64,000 nucleotides of DNA from JAWLHK01 sp041690355 [NCBI: bacterium] (GTDB taxonomy: Bacteria; J088; JAWLBW01). This document shows positions 57,501 through 64,000 of the stretch, in pieces (position 1 is the first letter of the stretch; each line of letters begins with the position of its first letter). The stretch covers positions 1-64,000 of the forward strand of contig JAWLHK010000018.1 in NCBI GenBank assembly GCA_041690355.1. The letters are read 5' to 3'. Position numbers and translations under genes: made by a program. Under the pieces are notes generated by a model. The model did no database searches, was not told where the DNA came from, and saw only the letters and a list, made by a program, of their open reading frames with translations.

Positions 57501-58647
57501 AACGCTCGACGCTTCGGCTCGAAGCGGTCAGCATTCGTCAATTGCGCTTGATCGAGCCGGTCGGCTTCATATCGCCTACAGTGAAGATGACGGCTACCTT
57601 CGTTACCTCAACACCGCGCCCGGCGTGTACGAAAAGACCATCGTACACGCCACGGGTGACGCGGGAGAAATGTCGTCGTACGCACGGGCGGCGACAGGGG
57701 TAGAGTTCATTGCCTACTACCAGGCGTCGGGCCAGAACCTTCGTTTTGCCTCGAACGTTACCGGGGTATGGGAACACCGCCTGCTGGATGGAGACGGCGA
57801 GGTAGGCTGGTTTCCGTCCTTGGCCGTCGACGCCGACGGTCTTCCTCACGTCGCCTACTACAAAATGAGCCAAGCCCTCAAGTACGCGACGGCAACCTCT
57901 AGCGGCGTTTGGAGCATTGAAGTTGTCGACGATAGCGCTGATGCAGGCCGTGGAGCCTCGCTTGCATTGGACTCGACCGGGGCCGCGCATATCAGTTATC
58001 ACGATTTTGATGCGAAAGATTTGAAATATGCCACGAACGCATCCGGCAACTGGGTGATTACGACCCTCGAGTCCTCTGGAAACGTCGGCTACTTCACGTC
58101 TATTGCCGTCGACAACCAAGATAACGTGTATATTGCCTACCAGCACCCTGGTTACAAGGAACTCCGGTACGCCACCAATCGGGGAGGATCGTGGTCGTTC
58201 ACAACCATCGATAGCAACGGGGATGCCGGCTGGGCGCCCCAGCTCGTGCTGGACGAGAACGACACGCCACATATTTCCTACCACGTGTGGCCGGGCGAAA
58301 CTCGCTACGCAACGCTGCGAGGAGGAGGCTGGCAGATTGAAAGTCTAAATGACCTTGTGGGGAACACGGCGATTTACTCGTCCATCGCTGTTTCCGGCGG
58401 ACGCATCGGCGTGGCCGTCGAAAGCTTGGACCTCGGCGGACTCGTCTTCGTGGAAAAAGGTACGGGCCGCTGGACTGCCCATGTCATGGACATTGAAAAA
58501 GGCGGCGCCCCATCCCTTGAATTTGTGAATTTCGACGCAGCCTACCTCTCCTACTACGATAGGAATGCCAGAGACCTGAAATATTTATCCTTTCACTACC
58601 AATGCAGCGAAGCAAAGCAGGTTGAGCGAATCGGCCCGTTCGACTGA
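54544..58647 (+). CDS. Giant repeat-containing lipoprotein
   Basis: This 1,367-residue protein starts with a signal peptide and lipobox (LVHYACSAE). Residues ~35-235 are carboxypeptidase-regulatory/Ig-like domains (GSFSTNGLVPGRYRITYSARG), then Ig- or FN3-like domains to about residue 620. From about residue 720 on, some thirteen repeats of ~45-50 residues follow, each with a core like HISYYD...DLKYATN.SG.W, probably one or more beta-propellers. It follows the desulfurase by 8 bp. Location is probably the cell surface; function unknown. GC content is below that of the core genes. Confidence 0.75.
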   Translation: MKRHLILVASALVHYACSAELEHQGPFDPMTDAAKQAPAEVSGKITLEGESDYAGVNILFSGPTEKSTVTLADGSFSTNGLVPGRYRITYSARGFQEISQVLELSLGERLELPTGGLALRTATVRGEIKSDDESLLDVTGSQIRIRRIYGPRASSQAGPALRRSAEVLDDDEDSFTDFTTVDSDGTYEYDGVKAGTYTMIVKQEGAVSTETEFNVSGETEDVTVKPQVIKPLSGVFSIRGTLRDGSVSLAYTVTRDVTVLATAYNASFVQLGEDRGNGCIYGIDQELEAAMDIRLSAGDGLKTACMRLKDNAGASSPDIRSTIFLDATPPTVPFLELNGGREYTTDDIVTAEVFASDTGAGVHRIHYRFGAATTSTINYVPSFIHGLTQEGEQDLWLQVEDRAGNLSLPYVIPLRYDGTPPISPAVEILGSEGVALRTAREIVTLQLSYPDDAAEMRLSNLADLSGVPWQAVTPSLPWQLYSGDGVKTVYVQVRDEAGNASAISAATITLDQSPPETPALQVFDIDGDGFALSSTRVELRWSQAIEGDLASYELQVFVEGLSTSFVAEATPGPSQFEYASDVSMTTGYTHNYRVRAADDLGNTSAWSNIAIAKPFDPVGVVCSVEAGPDQFSLGWSPGVGTYTIESTLSKRNAFGTATFTDLTANQVFAGYAAPFALPEQAMDYELILRQSNQDNSLSYRSTFDAPGPYRKRLGAGGLYVAIEMDLAGAIHIGHWDLYKNDLLYTTNKGGEWVTESVESAGRVGEYADMTLDAHGYAHFSYYDGYPNNDLKYATNASGSWQVYTVDATGTTGWQTSIAVDSQGAAHVSYHYQTENDLRYATNESGSWQSYTLDTAGNTGQYSSIVVDSDDRIHIGYLNVDQNRLYYATNKSGGWTRELIGPASIYTNMAVDGEGGLHIAYEYDSQIWYAENTTGTWTRQAVDPSVSVGRDPGIALDLQGRVFITYRDYGNDSLKLATNLSGGWENATLDASARSGQHSSIALDRAGRLHIAYSEDDGYLRYLNTAPGVYEKTIVHATGDAGEMSSYARAATGVEFIAYYQASGQNLRFASNVTGVWEHRLLDGDGEVGWFPSLAVDADGLPHVAYYKMSQALKYATATSSGVWSIEVVDDSADAGRGASLALDSTGAAHISYHDFDAKDLKYATNASGNWVITTLESSGNVGYFTSIAVDNQDNVYIAYQHPGYKELRYATNRGGSWSFTTIDSNGDAGWAPQLVLDENDTPHISYHVWPGETRYATLRGGGWQIESLNDLVGNTAIYSSIAVSGGRIGVAVESLDLGGLVFVEKGTGRWTAHVMDIEKGGAPSLEFVNFDAAYLSYYDRNARDLKYLSFHYQCSEAKQVERIGPFD

Positions 58648-58717
58648 TTGACGCATTGGCAGGTGGAATTGCGGTCGGCAAGAAGGTCGACGGCATGAAG
58701 ACCGTAGGTCAAGTATA

Positions 58718-59023
58718 CTGCGCCTGAGTTCTCCCGAGGTAGAAGCACGGACCAACCGGTGGGGAAATTATCCGGTCCTTCCCGGCCGCAAGCCCGGAGG
58801 CGGGAGTCAGCCCGGTTCCCGCGCCCGCCGGCAGGTCGCCATTTTCGCGCTCGCCATCCTGCCGGCCGTGCTCACCGTGCATGCGCTGCTGAACGGCGCC
58901 CCGGACGTCGGAGACGCGGTGGCGCCGTCGTCGCGTGCCTGCTCCTGCTCTTCGGCGGCGCGGGCGCTCTCCTGCTGCTGACGTGGCTTCTCGAGCGCTT
59001 GCTGGGGGGGGGAGGGGGGTAGC
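58718..59023 (+). pseudogene. Truncated and frameshifted copy C of the small membrane protein gene
   Basis: Homology to copies A and B starts abruptly mid-gene at tgcgcctgag and runs to the stop. The first ~60 codons are missing. One G is lost in the gacgcggtg(g)gcgcc stretch near 58,920, shifting the frame, so no functional protein can be made. Confidence 0.85.
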
Positions 59024-59219
59024 GATAACGGAGTGATGGTGAGCGGCAAGGCCCACGTATTGCTAAGAATCCACCAGAAAGCGGGGACGGCCGCAGTCCG
59101 CTCGAGTATCGGGTTAGACTAGGAGGAGTGTCTCCTCCCGGCAACGGTCAATGAAAAGCGATATGACGGCCAAAGAAAGTCTAGTATATGCAACGTCGAT
59201 GCCGATCGCCGACTTATCG

Positions 59220-59495
59220 TTAACCCCTTGAGACCGGCTCCCACTTGCCGCCCGTGTATGTCTCGACCCCCAAACTGAGTATTTGGCTGCACGCCGTGCA
59301 GGAGAAGTAGTAGATAGGAATGTCGTCCCAGGTACCTCTCTCTGAAATTTCAGAAATCGGCGGGCTTGAGATCCTTATTTAGCCACTGGGCCAAAAGTCC
59401 GATGGCTCCAAGCGGCCGGCGGCGATCTCTTCTTTCGCTAGTCTGATCGGGTCGAAGGTCCCGTGGCGATTGAAGCGCTCGCAGAGACTGCACAT
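59220..59495 (-). pseudogene. Remnant of a small CxxC protein with internal stop
   Basis: From ATG 59495 the minus strand reads MCSLCERFNRHGTFDPIRLA and on to WPSG, then a TAA at 59379-59381. The same frame continues with IRISSPPISEISERGTWDDI and YFSCTACSQI to a stop at 59220. Coding-like sequence on both sides of the stop suggests a ~90-residue protein with two CxxC motifs broken by a nonsense mutation. The family is not recognised. The rest of 59,024-59,596 holds no other supported feature. Confidence 0.5.
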
Positions 59496-59558
59496 CCTGC
59501 TTCGTTTCTGGCACATGGACCGTTCGGGGCTAACTCTTGCTGTGGTGATGATGCCTCA

Positions 59559-59575
59559 CGGTCTAACATCTATTG
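59559..59575 (+). repeat. Left copy of a 17-bp direct repeat flanking the defence cassette
   Basis: cggtctaacatctattg here and cggtctaacatccattg at 63235-63251 match at 16 of 17 positions. The two copies lie 22 bp outside the 3' end and 30 bp outside the 5' end of the three-gene cassette. Confidence 0.55.
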
Positions 59576-59596
59576 GGCAGCTGCACCACCAAAAGG

Positions 59597-60583
59597 TCAT
59601 GGCAGCTCTGTCGGCCATGTTGCGGCATAGACCTGACGACAAACTACATCCCATGCATTCCAGTCTTTCTTACGCGGAGCTCCTGGGATGCCCCAGTATC
59701 CGTCACCGGGCATTTTGTCGGTCTCCGAAACCACGATACTACTGATGGGAGGAAGCGCGTGCTCGGTGCAGCGCCGACTAACCTGGCCCAACGGGGTACC
59801 CCATCTCCTCCGCTCAACCCTGACATCAGCCCTTACGAAGTAGGCGTCCGAAAGTTCCTGATAGGTGATCGTGTCCTTTGTTCGGACAATTGTAAGGAGA
59901 ATCTCGTAGACAACATTCAGATCAACATGCGACTCGGGGGGTGCGCCCTCAACTCGCTCTCTTCCATTGGGCTTTGACGGGGGCTGGTTCGTATGTTGAG
60001 ACCCGTGCGACGCAGCCATTGGTTGGAGTGGAATCGGGCGCTCTAGCGGTGGGAGACCTGGCACGGCTGGATGTTGCAGCTGCGAGGCGTCTCGATAGGC
60101 CCGTTCGTAGCGCGCCAGCCATGAGTCGTCTGGTTCGACGCCGGCACCCCACGCTTCATCGAACACGTTGACCAGACTACGAATAACCTCGTTGCCTTGG
60201 GGACCCGCAAGCATCAGGTTGACCTCGGTGTTCTCGCCGAAGCCACCAGACGTGAAGTTGCTCGATCCAATGACGATACGCGTAGTGGAACCGTTGCTTG
60301 CGACGAGCAGCTTCGGATGAAAAACTCCGCCAGCTTGGTGAATCACACGAAGCACACGGAGTGCGTGTAGTTGTCGGAGGACGAACGGCTCGGTACGGTT
60401 GAAGTGAACGCCGAGGATCGCCCTGCGCACCTTTCCGAGCGGCAGAGCCTTCCAGTGATTTGCAGTACCTTCGCCGGAGGAGGCCCAAGCGTAGGCCAGG
60501 TCGATATAGCTCGACCAATCCGCGACGCCACGGAGTGCGGCAACCAACTCGACCTCCGTAGCGAGAACCTCAACTGAAAGCAC
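59597..60583 (-). CDS. PLD-like phosphodiesterase/nuclease domain protein
   Basis: This 328-residue protein contains one HxK motif in GGVFHPKLLV followed by RIVIGSSNFTSGGFGENTEV, the pattern of phospholipase-D-superfamily nucleases found in restriction and defence loci. After a Pro/Ser linker comes a second domain (DLNVVYEILLTIV to GDGYWGIP) that looks winged-helix-like. GTG 60583 was chosen because AAGGAG precedes it by 8 bp; ATG 60607 lies upstream of that site. It is the last gene of the minus-strand cassette, 161 bp after the reverse transcriptase. Confidence 0.72.
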   Translation of the reverse strand: MLSVEVLATEVELVAALRGVADWSSYIDLAYAWASSGEGTANHWKALPLGKVRRAILGVHFNRTEPFVLRQLHALRVLRVIHQAGGVFHPKLLVASNGSTTRIVIGSSNFTSGGFGENTEVNLMLAGPQGNEVIRSLVNVFDEAWGAGVEPDDSWLARYERAYRDASQLQHPAVPGLPPLERPIPLQPMAASHGSQHTNQPPSKPNGRERVEGAPPESHVDLNVVYEILLTIVRTKDTITYQELSDAYFVRADVRVERRRWGTPLGQVSRRCTEHALPPISSIVVSETDKMPGDGYWGIPGAPRKKDWNAWDVVCRQVYAATWPTELP

Positions 60584-60744
60584 GTTGCTGACTCCTTTTC
60601 GCTGCATGGAGTGCCGACCTACTCAGGGAGGAAGTTCCGGTCTGCCCAAGTTCCAGGTCGCCGGCGGCGGCCCCGCGGTATCCCAAATTTACCTCATCGC
60701 TAAGCAGGCCGCAGTCCGCATGAAGTAGGCTTGTTAGAGTGAGA
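60584..60744. other. Gap between reverse transcriptase and PLD gene
   Basis: This 161-bp gap is the longest inside the cassette. Many defence reverse transcriptases use a nearby non-coding RNA, so this gap and 63,206-63,479 upstream are where one could lie. I see no clear hairpin-terminator pair in either. Confidence 0.3.
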
Positions 60745-62343
60745 CTATATGAGTGCACTTTCTGCGGGTGGGATGTCGTCAACCTCAGAGACGGACAATG
60801 GGGCATCTTCATCTGGTGGATTGAACACGTCTAGATACTGATGAAGCGTCATTTTCTTTCTAGTTTCAATGCAATCCCGAAACAATCCGAAATCGGCGCG
60901 GTCCGTGAACAGGGCGTTCTGATTTAAGAAAGTCATTCGAGTCAGAGGGTCTCGAAGCTCTGGCTTTCGCTTAAGGTAGCCATGAAGGTTATTGCTGGTA
61001 ATGAAATAAGATATCCACGTTATAAGATATTTATTCCGTTGTTCGTCACGAGAAAGAGCGATTAAGTAGTCTTCGAGATGCGCAACAATCGTTGCATGTC
61101 GTTGTGATTTAGCGGAACTTGGAAGCAGAGCCTCTAAAATTGCTAGAACCTTTGGAAAGGACTTGGTGCGAAGTCGCGCCATCATGAAAAGCATGCTGAT
61201 TATATTTTCGGTCTGGCCACCGGCCAGTGAAACCTTGAGACTTCCATCGGCAGTCACAATGTCTGCGAGGAACCGATCGATTACGCCCGTGCCTGGATAC
61301 TCGCGGTCTATCCGTAGGACAGCTAAATACAGCTCTCTGAACTCCTTCCAGGTGTAGCTTCGACGCGGCCTCGGAAGAGCTAGATGATACATAGAAACCC
61401 AAGGTCTAAATAACCCATCTGGCAATGACGAAATCGTTGTCTTTTCTTCTCCAAGTTCTAGGTTAAAGGTTTTCAGCGCTGTCTGCAGGTGCTTCACAAC
61501 TTCAACCGCATCGCTTTCGGACTGTACGAGTATTCTATAATCGTCCTTAAACCTTACCGCCTGGCACCGGATTTTGCTCTTGCGCAGTTGCTTTGAAAAA
61601 ACGAGATCTACAGCTGCAGCCAACACTTCGGCAATGACGTCCGAGACAACCGGGCCGATTGGGATACCGTTTGTGCAACCATCGTTGGCGTTCTGGAACA
61701 AACTGTCCAGCTTGTTCCCTATAAGCGAGAAGTCGCGGAGATTATGCTTGGCGCGGACGAAATCTTTTCCGTGAATCGCCCAAGCGATAGTATGTGTGTA
61801 GATTGACCGGTAATAGTTTCGGATGTCAGCCTTCACAATATGTGAATATTCGTATGCTACCGAGACGAGTTGGTCTTCGGCCACCCGTATATACTCATAA
61901 ATCGCGCGACCCGAGCGAAGCTTGTTGAGGCGTCCTGGGTGTCTCGAGTCGATTGGGATCGGGAAGCTATAGCATACTACGTCACTCTCCGCTGGCAGCA
62001 TAGCATCGACAATTTGCGCCCAGTTCGAGGTGAGAGCGATGACTATGTCATGGTGGACTAGCGGGTCAATGATGCCGAAAGTGCGGTCAGTTAGTCTTGT
62101 CTTAGGAAAATGAATCGTTGCACACTCTGTGCGCTCTGGTTTGTATTTCCCATTCTCTTTAACGATAAAGTAAGGCCGTCCAGTTTGAGGGTGCTTCACA
62201 ACCGTAAAACACGGGGGTAGGACATAGGACTCCGGGAAATAGCCATTCCTTAGAAGCCAGTTTTGAAGAGGCCGTTCTTCGAGGGCAAGTGCTAGCTCCC
62301 GAGTTTGCTCATGATACTGGCGAAGGCGATTGATTGGATCCAT
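60745..62343 (-). CDS. Defence-type reverse transcriptase (DRT/UG class)
   Basis: This 532-residue protein carries the reverse transcriptase core. Motif A is VKADIRNYYRSIYTH (Asp173), then GIPIGPVVSDVIAEVL (motif B region), and the catalytic pair in AVRFKDDYRILV (Asp267, Asp268; FKDD in place of YADD). The SIYTH segment after motif A is typical of Abi/UG reverse transcriptases and unlike group II intron or retron enzymes. A ~230-residue C-terminal helical region follows. GAGGA precedes ATG 62343. It starts 10 bp after the abortive-infection gene. The exact UG group is not assigned. Confidence 0.88.
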   Translation of the reverse strand: MDPINRLRQYHEQTRELALALEERPLQNWLLRNGYFPESYVLPPCFTVVKHPQTGRPYFIVKENGKYKPERTECATIHFPKTRLTDRTFGIIDPLVHHDIVIALTSNWAQIVDAMLPAESDVVCYSFPIPIDSRHPGRLNKLRSGRAIYEYIRVAEDQLVSVAYEYSHIVKADIRNYYRSIYTHTIAWAIHGKDFVRAKHNLRDFSLIGNKLDSLFQNANDGCTNGIPIGPVVSDVIAEVLAAAVDLVFSKQLRKSKIRCQAVRFKDDYRILVQSESDAVEVVKHLQTALKTFNLELGEEKTTISSLPDGLFRPWVSMYHLALPRPRRSYTWKEFRELYLAVLRIDREYPGTGVIDRFLADIVTADGSLKVSLAGGQTENIISMLFMMARLRTKSFPKVLAILEALLPSSAKSQRHATIVAHLEDYLIALSRDEQRNKYLITWISYFITSNNLHGYLKRKPELRDPLTRMTFLNQNALFTDRADFGLFRDCIETRKKMTLHQYLDVFNPPDEDAPLSVSEVDDIPPAESALI

Positions 62344-62353
62344 CCGGACTTCC

Positions 62354-63205
62354 TCACCCCTTCTTTTGAAGAGCAGTTAACAGTGCACCGGCCACAATAC
62401 CCATGACCTGGACAGCGGAACGCGCTTCTTCCGTGGAAACTCCTGAAACCCAAGGCCGACCGTGACCAGTTCCTTCTTTGTTGCGTAATGCGTTCACCGC
62501 ACAGCCCATGTCATAAAGGGCGCGCTGGAAACGCTGTATCGCTGGCATCCTGGCCGGTTCTTGCCCAGCAGGTGCCTCAAACCCTACGGCTACGAATGCT
62601 TGCCCTAACAATGTGGGAAAATTGGCGTGAGTTTGATAACTGCCGAAGCGTTCGCAGATCACATGAGCTGCTGTCGCTTCGAGAAGGTCTTTCCCTGTAC
62701 CAAGCAACAAAGCAGCGTCTTCGCTGCCGCGCCGCGCTCGCCTAACATAGGCTTCCAAAGCGCGACTAAGGTCAATGCCAGAAAGTGTATCGAGGGAAAG
62801 CGGGCTGAGCGTGCCGTCACGTCCCAATAAGTAGCCTTCTGCCTCAAAAGCCGCAATGGCATCTGTTACGGTATGCTCCCCGACAAAATTCGGGGAGTCC
62901 TTTCGAAAGCCTCCTTTTGCTCGGATAACAGAAAGAAGTGCAGCAACGAATATCTCGCCTTTGACAGGCGCCTTATCGATGGCGTCCGATAGTATTGCTC
63001 GGACCCGCTTTGCTTTACCGACAACCTGGCCCTGAGCCTTTGGGTCCGCTGGAGTCAGACCTGCGCGATGTACTTGAAAATCAATGTCGGAGTGCGAGGG
63101 CTCACGGTGTCTATCTGACTGCGCATCGTTTACCAGGTTAGCGACGGCAACGATAATCGTGTCGGAGAGTGGGGCTCGAGGCCTCTTATCTGGGGGTAGA
63201 GTCAC
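62354..63205 (-). CDS. Abortive-infection family protein (Abi C-terminal domain)
   Basis: This 283-residue protein ends in the abortive-infection C-terminal domain: GTGKDLLEATAAHVICERFG near residue 167, FPTLLGQAFVAVGF, and ALRNKEGTGHGRPWV near residue 240, where the RN...GHG residues are the family hallmark. The N-terminal half is helical and unassigned. Start is GTG 63205 without an obvious ribosome-binding site. Its gene leads the reverse transcriptase by 10 bp, so the two are very likely one defence operon. Confidence 0.83.
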   Translation of the reverse strand: MTLPPDKRPRAPLSDTIIVAVANLVNDAQSDRHREPSHSDIDFQVHRAGLTPADPKAQGQVVGKAKRVRAILSDAIDKAPVKGEIFVAALLSVIRAKGGFRKDSPNFVGEHTVTDAIAAFEAEGYLLGRDGTLSPLSLDTLSGIDLSRALEAYVRRARRGSEDAALLLGTGKDLLEATAAHVICERFGSYQTHANFPTLLGQAFVAVGFEAPAGQEPARMPAIQRFQRALYDMGCAVNALRNKEGTGHGRPWVSGVSTEEARSAVQVMGIVAGALLTALQKKG

Positions 63206-63479
63206 AAAGCTAAGGGTAGCAGGAGGAGCCCCTTCGGTCTAACATCCATTGACCGGCCCCTCGCCGCCTTCCAACCCGGCGGGCGCCAGTCGAACGGTCG
63301 ACAGCGTTTGTCTCTCCCCCGGCAGGCAGGGCGAATTGGTACGCGACGGGCAGGATGCGATACGGCTTTCGTGCCAACACTATACCGAGCGACCGCTCTG
63401 GTAAGCAACCCAGCGATAGGGAGCCCACGCGGGGCTGGGGAAGGGGAACACTGTGACCGCGCGCCGCGCGGGCCGAGAC
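63206..63479. other. Gap upstream of the defence cassette
   Basis: It should contain the cassette promoter on the minus strand and holds the right copy of the 17-bp direct repeat. No gene is supported. Confidence 0.5.
63235..63251 (+). repeat. Right copy of a 17-bp direct repeat flanking the defence cassette
   Basis: cggtctaacatccattg, differing at one position from the copy at 59559-59575. Confidence 0.55.
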
Positions 63480-63812
63480 TCAACCGATGTCCTCAAGGTC
63501 GAGCGCAATCGTAAGGGCCCGGTCCAGCTCCTCGAGTTTCAGGGTTCCCAGGGACCCCACGAAATCGGTGAGCACTTCCTTGCGAAGCGACACCAAAGCG
63601 TCGCAGTGGATGCTGCTGTCGTGCTTGAGCCCTTCCGGGGCGCCGACGGGGACTTCGGTTTCGAGCCCATGATAGGCCGTGTAGACCGGTGCGCAGACCG
63701 CGGTCGAGAAACGGGAATCGAGAAGAACCTGCCGGCTGACGATCACGAAGACACGGGTCCGCTTCGGGTCGCCCGACGGGTGGCGCACCCGATACAGCTC
63801 GCCGCGCCTCAC
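63480..63812 (-). CDS. MazF/PemK-type toxin endoribonuclease
   Basis: This 110-residue protein fits the MazF/PemK fold: [28 protein letters not shown], then [16 protein letters not shown] and [13 protein letters not shown]. These toxins cut mRNA at short sequences. The start is GTG 63812, overlapping the antitoxin stop by 4 bp, which is typical for such operons. Confidence 0.9.
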   Translation of the reverse strand: MRRGELYRVRHPSGDPKRTRVFVIVSRQVLLDSRFSTAVCAPVYTAYHGLETEVPVGAPEGLKHDSSIHCDALVSLRKEVLTDFVGSLGTLKLEELDRALTIALDLEDIG

Positions 63813-64000
63813 TCGGCGTCCTGAAACGCGAGCACGTCTTCGACCTCTGCATTCAAGGCGTCAGCCAGCCGGTCGAGGCGTTTGCGTTCGCGCGCCTCAC
63901 GCGCGGCTTTTTCGTGCCGGACCACGTAGGCGGCGACCGCCTCTTCGATGAGCTCGGACCGGGACCGCTCGGCGTAGCCGCCGCGATCGAGCGCTTTCAG
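63809..64000 (-). CDS. Antitoxin of the MazF-type toxin, partial at window edge
   Basis: The last 63 codons of a gene running in from the right edge. The protein reads [20 protein letters not shown] and continues with a long charged helix ending [11 protein letters not shown]. The [10 protein letters not shown] stretch suggests a ribbon-helix-helix DNA-binding domain with a toxin-neutralising tail. The start lies outside the window. Confidence 0.8.
   Translation of the reverse strand: MKALDRGGYAERSRSELIEEAVAAYVVRHEKAAREARERKRLDRLADALNAEVEDVLAFQDAE

Noticed and set aside
60745-62343. Group II intron or retron origin of the reverse transcriptase
   Set aside because: No maturase or HNH domain, no intron RNA structure in the flanks, and the SIYTH/FKDD features fit Abi/UG enzymes.

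Overview
The window is GC-rich bacterial chromosome from a Gram-negative organism. Outer-membrane lipoprotein handling is present (lgt, lnt, a LolC/E permease), and many products carry signal peptides or lipoboxes. The mix of SpoVG, a spoVG/tRNA-Gln/prs/rplY/pth/ychF cluster, the PurS-Q-L form of FGAM synthase, a delta-60-repeat lipoprotein and several large lipoproteins points to a deltaproteobacterial-type lineage in the broad sense (Myxococcota, Bdellovibrionota or relatives). That placement is inference; there is no rRNA gene here.

Bases 1-43,500 are mostly core chromosome. In order: a 143-149 bp tandem array; an FkbM methyltransferase and an enoyl-CoA hydratase; lgt; an XRE regulator and a CDF metal exporter; an HU/IHF protein; rlmN; a response regulator; two ferritin-like proteins; ppx, guaB and a Crp/Fnr regulator; the spoVG to ychF cluster; a WalJ-type hydrolase and purB; a long run purC-S-Q-L-F-pyrE-lipoprotein-lnt-prfB-lysS-lolC; mscS and a cupin; a MarR/hydrolase pair; a small element carrying a DUF559 nuclease; an RluA-type pseudouridine synthase; and two large alpha-helical lipoproteins. 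Gaps between genes are strewn with degenerate 7-bp-period repeats that in several cases supply the stop codon of a neighbouring gene.

Bases 43,600-59,500 form an accessory region. It contains three copies (two intact, one broken) of a small membrane-protein gene and several fragments of the rluA-like gene. Between the copies lie a six-hairpin-glycosidase-like lipoprotein, a decayed PIN toxin with an intact AbrB antitoxin, and the most striking cluster of the window: TetR regulator, delta-60 lipoprotein, hemerythrin-like protein, a Family 2B-type encapsulin with an inserted cyclic-nucleotide-binding domain, and a SufS-like cysteine desulfurase with a ~134-residue N-terminal extension (the expected cargo). 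A 1,367-residue lipoprotein with many propeller-like repeats follows. This looks like a proteinaceous compartment for cysteine-derived sulfur whose shell may sense a cyclic nucleotide.

Bases 59,500-63,250 are a minus-strand defence-like cassette: an abortive-infection C-terminal-domain protein, a reverse transcriptase of the phage-defence type, and a PLD-like protein. A near-identical 17-bp direct repeat brackets it. The window ends in a MazEF-type toxin-antitoxin pair cut by the right edge.
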